From Geodermatophilus sp. DF01-2 (GTDB lineage: Bacteria; Actinomycetota; Actinomycetes; Mycobacteriales; Geodermatophilaceae), in contig NZ_SPQN01000008.1 of assembly GCF_004571065.1 (NCBI RefSeq), positions 1-64,000 of the forward strand: DNA of 64,000 bases, read 5' to 3'. The position numbers and the translations under genes are program-made. The number at the start of each line of letters is the position of its first letter. The first letter of the stretch is position 1. This document shows positions 59,034 through 64,000 of this stretch, one piece after another. Below the pieces are notes generated by a model. That model was given only the letters and a program-made list of their open reading frames with translations, did not search any database and was not told the origin of the DNA.

Positions 59034-60059
59034 TCAGAGGAGGCGGCGGGCCCCGGCGTACTCGTCCATGTCCACGCTGGTCACCGCGACCGGCTGGCTG
59101 AACGTCCGGGCGTGCACCATCTTCCCGTTCCCGACGTAGATGCCGACGTGGTACACGGGCGAGCCGAAGAACACGAGGTCACCGGGCTGCAGCTCGCTGC
59201 GGGACACGGCCACGCCCATCCGCGACTGGGCGCGGCTGGAGTGCGGCAGGGATACGCCGGCGGCCCGGTACGCGAAGCTGGTCAGCCCGGAGCAGTCGAA
59301 GCCGCCCGGCTCGGAGCCACCCCACACGTACGCCGTGCCGATCTGCGCGAGCGCGGCCTCGAGGACCGCCCCGACGTCCCCGCTGGGCGCGGCGGCCACG
59401 ACCGCCGCCGTATCCGGCGCGGCCAGCGACGGCCCGGCGACAGCGGTGGTGACGGCGGCCTGCGCGGCCGCCGTGAGGTCGGCGAAGTCGGCCTCGTACT
59501 GCTGCTGACGGACCTGCACCTCGGCCCGCTGGCGTTCGAGCTCGGCGAGCGACGCGGTGGCCTGCGCGGTGGCGGCGTCGGCGTCGGCACGGGCCTGGTC
59601 GGCCGCGCGCTGAGCGACCGAGACCTCGGCCAGCAGCCCCTCGGTGTGGGCGGCGATGAGGTCGAGCGTGGTCATCTGCTGGACGACGTCGGCCGCCGAG
59701 TCGGAGGTGAGGAAGGCGGCCATCCGGGACTGCGACGTAGCCGCGCTCTGGGCGATGGCACGCAGCTGTGGCGCGTAGCCGGCGAGGACGGCCTCGGCCT
59801 GGGCGGCGGCCGCCGCGGCGGCGGCCGCGGCCTCCTGGTGCGCGGCGACGGTCAGCTGGGCCTCGTGGACCTGCTCGTCGAGGGCGGCCACCTGCCGGGC
59901 GGCCTCGGCGACCAGCCGCGCGGCGTCGTCCGCGGTCGCCGGGGTGGCGGCCGCCTGGGCCGGTGCCAGCAGTACGGCGGCGGCCACTGCGACGGAGAGG
60001 GAGGCCCCGGTGAACGTGGTGCCGGACCAGCCTCGGCCCGTCGTCCGGTTGCGCCGCAT
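59034..60059 (-). CDS. C40 (NlpC/P60) endopeptidase, second copy
   Basis: 341 residues. Signal peptide (TTFTGASLSVAVAAAVLLAPAQAAA), then an Ala-rich coiled coil of about 170 residues and an NlpC/P60 domain with Cys256 in FDCSGLTSFAYRAAG, His304 in VYHVGIYVGNGKMVHA and His316. It has the same layout as the 15182-16288 gene, and the segment GVSLPHSSRAQSRMGVAVSRSELQPGDL is nearly alike. Unlike that gene it has no visible ydaO riboswitch, though ACGGTAAGG occurs upstream of both. ATG at 60059 follows GCGAGAGGGGGCCGGC. It probably cuts peptidoglycan during growth or division. Confidence 0.9.
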   Translation of the reverse strand: MRRNRTTGRGWSGTTFTGASLSVAVAAAVLLAPAQAAATPATADDAARLVAEAARQVAALDEQVHEAQLTVAAHQEAAAAAAAAAAQAEAVLAGYAPQLRAIAQSAATSQSRMAAFLTSDSAADVVQQMTTLDLIAAHTEGLLAEVSVAQRAADQARADADAATAQATASLAELERQRAEVQVRQQQYEADFADLTAAAQAAVTTAVAGPSLAAPDTAAVVAAAPSGDVGAVLEAALAQIGTAYVWGGSEPGGFDCSGLTSFAYRAAGVSLPHSSRAQSRMGVAVSRSELQPGDLVFFGSPVYHVGIYVGNGKMVHARTFSQPVAVTSVDMDEYAGARRLL

Positions 60060-60119
60060 GCCGGCCCCCTCTCGCCGCGCCCCACCCCGAGAAGTGGGCG
60101 GTGTTCCGAGCGCGTGCAC

Positions 60120-60768
60120 GCACGGTAAGGACGCCGTGTCACGGTGTAGGGAGCGGCGCGCGGGGTCCGGGCCGCCGGGAGCAGCTCACTGGTCACACGC
60201 GCCCCAGCGACCTCGTGGGTAGCGGAGAGGGGCCGGCCGGCGTCGGGGGCCTCGGCCACCGGCGGCGAGGGAGGGCAGAGGCCGACCGTGCGCGGTCGGG
60301 TGCGAGGGGAACCGGCCGGTCGGTTCCGGCGCCGGTCACGAAGGAGTGGACGGCCCTGCCAGCGGGGTCGACGACGTGGTCGCGGCGCGGCCGGGTCCAC
60401 GGCAGGCGCGCCGACGCCGGTGGCGGTCTCCAGGGCCTGGTCGGTGGCCGGCCGCACCGAGGGGTACCGGGCCGACGCGCGTCAGCCGGGCAGCCCGCTG
60501 GCCGACCACATGTCGCGCTGGGCGCCGACGAGCGCACCGGTACCCCACGGGTGCTTGCGCACGAGCGGGCGTGCGGACCACGACAGGCGGCGGGCGGCCC
60601 CGTCCAGAGGCTCGCCGCGAGCCTGCGAGCGGCGAGGAGGACGGGGTCCTTATCCGAGCGGTGGGCAGGACGGAGTCCTCCCACTCCTCGCCGAGCGCCA
60701 CGGCCGCGGTGCCGGTCAGACCGACCGAACCGACCGGGGCGCCCGGCGGCGGGTGGAGGTCGGCCGGC
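60120..60768. other. 650 bp without a supported gene
   Basis: No frame has a convincing product. One stretch (about 60440-60570) can read YRADARQPGSPLADHMSRWA but has no family match I know, and may be a remnant. The interval contains a consensus hairpin repeat at 60593-60651 and a weaker hairpin to about 60690. The promoter for the NlpC/P60 gene lies at its left edge. Confidence 0.45.
60593..60651. terminator. Dispersed hairpin repeat (consensus copy)
   Basis: A 59-bp element identical to 39131-39189 except for one T/C change in the inner part. Outer arms GGCCCCGTCC and GGACGGGGTCC, inner CGCGAGCCTGCGAGCG. It lies downstream of the 60769-61071 gene (minus strand). Confidence 0.75.
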
Positions 60769-61071
60769 TCAGCCGGCCAGGGGCTCCGGGGCGTCGAGAC
60801 CGGCGACCAGCTGCAGGTCGCGGAGGACGGCGCTGAGCTCGTCCGCCGTCCACGGCTCGCAGCAGTCGCAACCGCCGTCGCGGTAGCTCACCAGGCCGAG
60901 CCGGCCCTCGGCCTGGTCCTCGGCGATGGCCAGGCTCCCGGCCGCGGGGTGGCGATGGCAGGCGCAGGCGGAGACGCACAACCCCAGGCCCCACCCGGAC
61001 ACGACCATCGTGTGCCCGTCGTCCCAGACGTTGCCGACCTGGAACACCGACGGCTTCTGACTCCTGGTCAC
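60769..61071 (-). CDS. Small Cys-rich protein, unknown function
   Basis: 100 residues. Cysteines cluster in LCVSACACHRHP and GGCDCCEPWTADELS; with a His between, this looks like a metal-binding site. The N-terminus SVFQVGNVWDDGHTMVVSGWGLGLCVS and the C-terminal helix (ADELSAVLRDLQLVAGL) are plain. GTG at 61071 follows GGGAGGGCTCCC. No family recognised. A repeat follows the stop and a long intergenic gap precedes the start. Confidence 0.6.
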   Translation of the reverse strand: MTRSQKPSVFQVGNVWDDGHTMVVSGWGLGLCVSACACHRHPAAGSLAIAEDQAEGRLGLVSYRDGGCDCCEPWTADELSAVLRDLQLVAGLDAPEPLAG

Positions 61072-61081
61072 GGGAGCCCTC

Positions 61082-61405
61082 CCCTCACCGGCCCCGGTGG
61101 CGCGCCGGAGCCCGTCTGCGGTCGGATGGAGGAGACTCCACCCGATTCACGTTTCGGCAGGTGTGCGAGGTGGTAAAGCCAAAAGTTCCCGGCCGACCAC
61201 CTGCAACACCCACCGTAGGGGTGTGTGCGCGCAACGTCACGGTCACCATGCGCCAAGGGTGTGACGGACCGGTTGTCACACCCTGGCCGTCTCGGCGCCT
61301 GTCGTCGGCGTGGCGGAGGGCACGTCCCGGCCGTGGAGCGGCGGAGCCGTGGTCATCCCCGGACGACGGAGAGAGCCTGGCTCCCCACGTGAGCGCGCGG
61401 GGACG
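61082..61405. promoter_or_regulatory. 324-bp gap with inverted repeats
   Basis: Slightly less GC-rich than the genes. GTGTGAC (61259-61265) and GTCACAC (61275-61281) form a 7-bp inverted repeat with a 9-bp spacer, reminiscent of a CRP/FNR-type operator but with a wider spacing. ACACCC/GGGGTGT near 61206-61225 is another pair. Both lie upstream of the Cys-rich gene at 61071. Beyond 61290 nothing is seen; the region ends at the TldE-like gene stop. Confidence 0.35.
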
Positions 61406-62797
61406 TCAGCTGGCGGGGCTGAGCGAGCTCATGTTGAAGTCCGGCACCCGCAGGGCCGGCATGGCGGCCCGGGTGAACCAGTCGCTCCACTCGCGCGGCA
61501 GCGTGCGCTCGGCGCGACCGGCCTGGGTGACCCGGCCGAGCAGGTCGATCGGCGACTCGTTGAACCGGAAGTTGTTCACCGCGCCGGTGACCTCCCCGCC
61601 CTCGACGAGGAAGACGCCGTCCCGGGTCAGCCCCGTGAGCAGCAGCGTCTGCGGGTCGACCTCACGGATGTACCAGAGCGTGGTGAGCAGCAGCCCGCGC
61701 TCGGTCGCCCCGACCATCTCGTCCAGGTCCGCGGTCGCCCCGGGCTGCTCGAGGACAAGATTGTCGACGGCGGCGGTGGCCGGGGCCGTGGTCTTCAGCG
61801 CCCAGGCGCGCGGCCGGATCAGGTTGGTGAGCACGCCCCCCGAGATCCAGTCGACCGCCGGAGTCGCCATCCCGTTGTCGAACACCGAGGCCGACCCCGA
61901 CGAGCCGCTCACCACCTGGAACGGACAGGCCTCCAGGCCGGGCTCGAACGGATCGCTGCGCAGGGTCAGCGGGAGCGCGGCCAGCCGCTCGCCGATCCGG
62001 TTGCCGCCTCCGGGCCTGGCGTAGACGTTGCGGCCCTCGTCGGCGTCCCGGGCCTCCATCGTCCAGTGGGCGTAGATCATCAGGTCGCTGACCGCCGACG
62101 GTGGCAGCAGCGTCTCGTAGCGCCCCGCGGGCAGCTCGACCTGGCGCTGCGACCAGGCGAGCTTGCGCTGGACGTCGACGACCAGGTCGGCCACCGAGAC
62201 GTCGGCGAAGTCCCGCGTGCCGACGCCGGCCCACACCGAGCGGCTCATGTCGCCGCTCTTGCCGTTGAGCTCGACCCGGCCGGTGGGCTGGTCGTGCCGC
62301 AGCCGCAGCCCGGTCGACGTTCCCAGGTAGGTGGTGGCCATGCCGTGCTCGGCGAAGCCGAAGAGCAGCTCGTCGCGGTCGCGGGCACCACCGAATGCCT
62401 CCCCGAGCGCCGGCGCGAAGTCGCGGAACACGCCGATCGAGGTCTCCGCGGGGTCGGCGTCCCAGTCGCCGGCGCCCGGCGGCGCCTCGCTGACCAGGGG
62501 CACCGCGTCCTCGGCGGGGCCGGCGTCCCGGGCGGCCTGCTCGCTGGCGGCCACCAGCTCCTCGACGTCCGGGTTGCCGGTACGGGCGACCGTGCCGGTC
62601 GCCATCCCGGCGCCGCCGTCGACGAAGGAGACGACGACGACCTGCCGGGAGCGCATGGAGCCGTTGGTGGTCAGGCTGTTCCTCGCCCAGCGGAGGTTGG
62701 CCGCCGAGCTCTCCACGACGAAGGCGACCTGTCCGTCGGCGGTGGAGGCGGCCAGCGCCTTCTCGACGACGTCCTGCGGGCGTGACCAGCTGCTCAT
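61406..62797 (-). CDS. TldD/PmbA family protein (TldE-like subunit)
   Basis: 463 residues. Fold and length are those of the inactive partner TldE/PmbA: it lacks the HExxxH metal motif. Family segments are FVVESSAANLRWARNSLTTNGSMRSRQVVVVSF, YETLLPPSAVSDLMIYAHWTMEARDADEGRNVYAR, MATPAVDWISGGVLTNLIRPRAWAL and GGEVTGAVNNFRFNESPIDLLGRV. With TldD it forms a heterodimeric protease that trims peptides, known from microcin B17 and CcdA processing in E. coli. ATG at 62797 overlaps the TldD stop (ATGA), giving a coupled pair. Confidence 0.9.
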   Translation of the reverse strand: MSSWSRPQDVVEKALAASTADGQVAFVVESSAANLRWARNSLTTNGSMRSRQVVVVSFVDGGAGMATGTVARTGNPDVEELVAASEQAARDAGPAEDAVPLVSEAPPGAGDWDADPAETSIGVFRDFAPALGEAFGGARDRDELLFGFAEHGMATTYLGTSTGLRLRHDQPTGRVELNGKSGDMSRSVWAGVGTRDFADVSVADLVVDVQRKLAWSQRQVELPAGRYETLLPPSAVSDLMIYAHWTMEARDADEGRNVYARPGGGNRIGERLAALPLTLRSDPFEPGLEACPFQVVSGSSGSASVFDNGMATPAVDWISGGVLTNLIRPRAWALKTTAPATAAVDNLVLEQPGATADLDEMVGATERGLLLTTLWYIREVDPQTLLLTGLTRDGVFLVEGGEVTGAVNNFRFNESPIDLLGRVTQAGRAERTLPREWSDWFTRAAMPALRVPDFNMSSLSPAS

Positions 62798-64000
62798 CGC
62801 CCGGCCTCCTGCACGGTGTTGAGGACGTTCACGTTTTCGAACAGGGCCACCGGGCAGCCGTGGCTGACCGGGGCGACCTGCCCGGGCTGGGCCTTGCCGC
62901 AGTTGAATGCGCCGCCGAGCACGTAGGTCTGCGGGCCGCCGACCGCGGCCATCGAGCCCCAGAAGTCCGTCGTCGTCGCCTGGTAGGCCACGTCGCGCAG
63001 CTGCCCGGCGAGCTTCCCGCCCTCGATCCGGTAGAAGCGCTGGCCGGTGAACTGGAAGTTGTAGCGCTGCATGTCGATCGACCAGCTCTTGTCGCCGACG
63101 ACGTAGATGCCGCGCTCCACGCCGGCGATGACCTCCGCGGTCGAGGGGCCGTCCGGCGCGGGCTGCAGCGAGACGTTCGCCATGCGCTGCACCGGCACGT
63201 GCTGCGGGGAGTCGGCGAAGGCGCATCCGTTCGACCGGGGCAGGCCCCGGAGCCGGGCCATGTTGCGGTCGACCTGGTAGCCGACCAGCACACCGTCCTT
63301 GACGATGTCCCAGCGCTGCCCGGCGACGCCCTCGTCGTCCCACCCGATCGTGGACAGCCCGTGCGGCGCGGTGCGGTCGCCGGTGACGTTCATCAGCGGC
63401 GAGCCGTACTGCAGCGTGCCGAGCTTGTCGACGGTGGCGAACGAGGTGCCGGCGTAGGCGGCCTCGTAGCCCAGCGCCCGGTCCAGCTCGGTGGCGTGGC
63501 CGACCGACTCGTGGATGGTCAGCCAGAGGTTCGACGGGTCGACGACGAGGTCGTAGCGGCCGGCCTCGACCGACGGCGCCTTGGTCTTCTCCATGAGCAG
63601 CGAGGGAATCTCGGCGATCTCGGCGCGCCAGTCCCAGCCGGTGCCGGTGAGGTACTCCCAGCCGCGGCCGGCCGGCGGAGCGAGGGTGCGCATGCTCTCG
63701 AACGCGCCGGTGGTGCGGTCGACGGTGAGCGCGGTGAGGTCGGGGTGGATGCGCACCCGCTGCTGGCGGGTGCGGGTGCCGGCGGTGTCGGCGTAGTACT
63801 TCTGCTCCTTGACCGCCTGGCAGCCGGTCTGCACGTGCTCCACGCCGTCGGCGGCCAGCAGCTGCTCGGACAGCTCGGTGAGCAGCGCGGTCTTCTCGGC
63901 GTCCGGCACCTCGAACGGGTCGACGTCGTAGTCGGACACCCAGACCGCGTCCGGGTAGACCGGCTCGGGCGCGAGCTCGACGCGGTCGCTGTTGACCGCC
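62794..64000 (-). CDS. tldD: TldD family metallopeptidase, 5' end beyond window
   Basis: At least 402 codons. The metal site HExxxH is present as LTIHESVGHATELDRALGYEAAYAGTSF. Other family parts are TLQYGSPLMNVTGDRTAPHGLSTIGWDDEGV, VPVQRMANVSLQPAPDGPS and the C-terminal FNCGKAQPGQVAPVSHGCP. An in-frame GTG at 63939 is probably internal, because the frame stays open and protein-like (AVNSDRVELAPEPVYPDAVW) to the window edge. With the TldE-like protein it makes the active protease. Full-length TldD is about 480-500 residues, so 80-100 residues lie beyond the edge. Confidence 0.9.
   Translation of the reverse strand, partial: AVNSDRVELAPEPVYPDAVWVSDYDVDPFEVPDAEKTALLTELSEQLLAADGVEHVQTGCQAVKEQKYYADTAGTRTRQQRVRIHPDLTALTVDRTTGAFESMRTLAPPAGRGWEYLTGTGWDWRAEIAEIPSLLMEKTKAPSVEAGRYDLVVDPSNLWLTIHESVGHATELDRALGYEAAYAGTSFATVDKLGTLQYGSPLMNVTGDRTAPHGLSTIGWDDEGVAGQRWDIVKDGVLVGYQVDRNMARLRGLPRSNGCAFADSPQHVPVQRMANVSLQPAPDGPSTAEVIAGVERGIYVVGDKSWSIDMQRYNFQFTGQRFYRIEGGKLAGQLRDVAYQATTTDFWGSMAAVGGPQTYVLGGAFNCGKAQPGQVAPVSHGCPVALFENVNVLNTVQEAGR

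Noticed and set aside
60060-60300. Second ydaO riboswitch before the paralogous NlpC/P60 gene
   Set aside because: None of the conserved blocks (GGGGTGAAGC, GAACCCGTCAGC) is found in this leader.
60120-60768. Possible gene on either strand
   Set aside because: Frames are rich in Arg/Gly/Pro with no stable motif and a repeat interrupts them.

Overview
This window is very GC-rich DNA (roughly 73-75% by eye) with dense, often overlapping genes, frequent GTG starts and GGAGG-type ribosome binding sites. The content is actinobacterial: acVLRF1, a Rv2466c-like DsbA protein, GTP-dependent PEP carboxykinase, NlpC/P60 coiled-coil endopeptidases, a DtxR/IdeR-type iron regulon and HelD/HelR. The style and the high share of short intergenic hairpins suggest the family Geodermatophilaceae (Blastococcus, Geodermatophilus, Modestobacter), but that placement is inference. 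No rRNA, tRNA, CRISPR array or transposase gene was seen.

Layout. 1-132 is an antisense fragment of gyrA joined directly to a 5'-truncated fructose-type PTS EIIBC gene with ptsH behind it (128-2090); this junction looks like an assembly chimera or a rearrangement. 2269-5676 holds an SRPBCC protein, an AGE-family isomerase, a decayed stretch with a monooxygenase remnant, and an OB-fold-like lipoprotein. 5720-9343 is a branched-chain 2-oxoacid dehydrogenase operon (bkdA-bkdB-bkdC) with a divergent Lrp/AsnC regulator. 10062-15201 has a TIMP-like secreted protein, a frameshifted M42 peptidase, a PPOX-fold protein and a serine hydrolase. 15182-16540 is an NlpC/P60 endopeptidase under a ydaO/c-di-AMP riboswitch. 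16692-21498 has a phytoene-desaturase-like oxidoreductase, a BrkB membrane protein and a class A penicillin-binding protein. 21697-23904 is a hydroxyacyl-CoA dehydrogenase / acetoacetate decarboxylase / CaiB operon whose last gene is cut off, followed by a MntA-HepT toxin-antitoxin pair (24042-24822).

24832-36860 holds a HelD/HelR ATPase, an 89-bp tandem repeat next to an alcohol dehydrogenase, acVLRF1, a rhodanese-MFS pair, pckG, two small proteins, a frameshifted nitronate monooxygenase, an FKBP isomerase and a GH13 glucosidase. 36870-45075 has a hydrolase, a second MFS transporter, an acyl-CoA dehydrogenase, a secreted esterase, acetoacetyl-CoA synthetase, a DUF2237 protein and a DsbA-like oxidoreductase. 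45120-50731 is a siderophore-iron uptake locus: two FecCD permeases, an ATPase, a siderophore-interacting reductase and a binding lipoprotein, with two DtxR-like boxes. 50782-58428 has EamA, VOC and BCCT proteins, a thioesterase, MscS, two uncharacterised proteins and a gamma-carbonic anhydrase. 58808-64000 has an Xre regulator, a second NlpC/P60 protein, a Cys-rich small protein and a TldE/TldD pair that runs off the right edge.

Themes. Carbon flow is prominent: PTS sugar uptake, oligosaccharide hydrolysis, branched-chain keto-acid and acyl-CoA oxidation, acetoacetate activation and decarboxylation, and gluconeogenesis. Cell-wall turnover is represented by two NlpC/P60 proteins and a class A PBP. 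A family of GGCCCCGTCC...GGACGGGGTCC hairpins recurs at gene 3' ends and in one case supplies the start codon of a gene. Several genes are broken by small indels (M42 peptidase, nitronate monooxygenase) or truncated (CaiB, PTS, gyrA), so either real decay or sequence error is common here.
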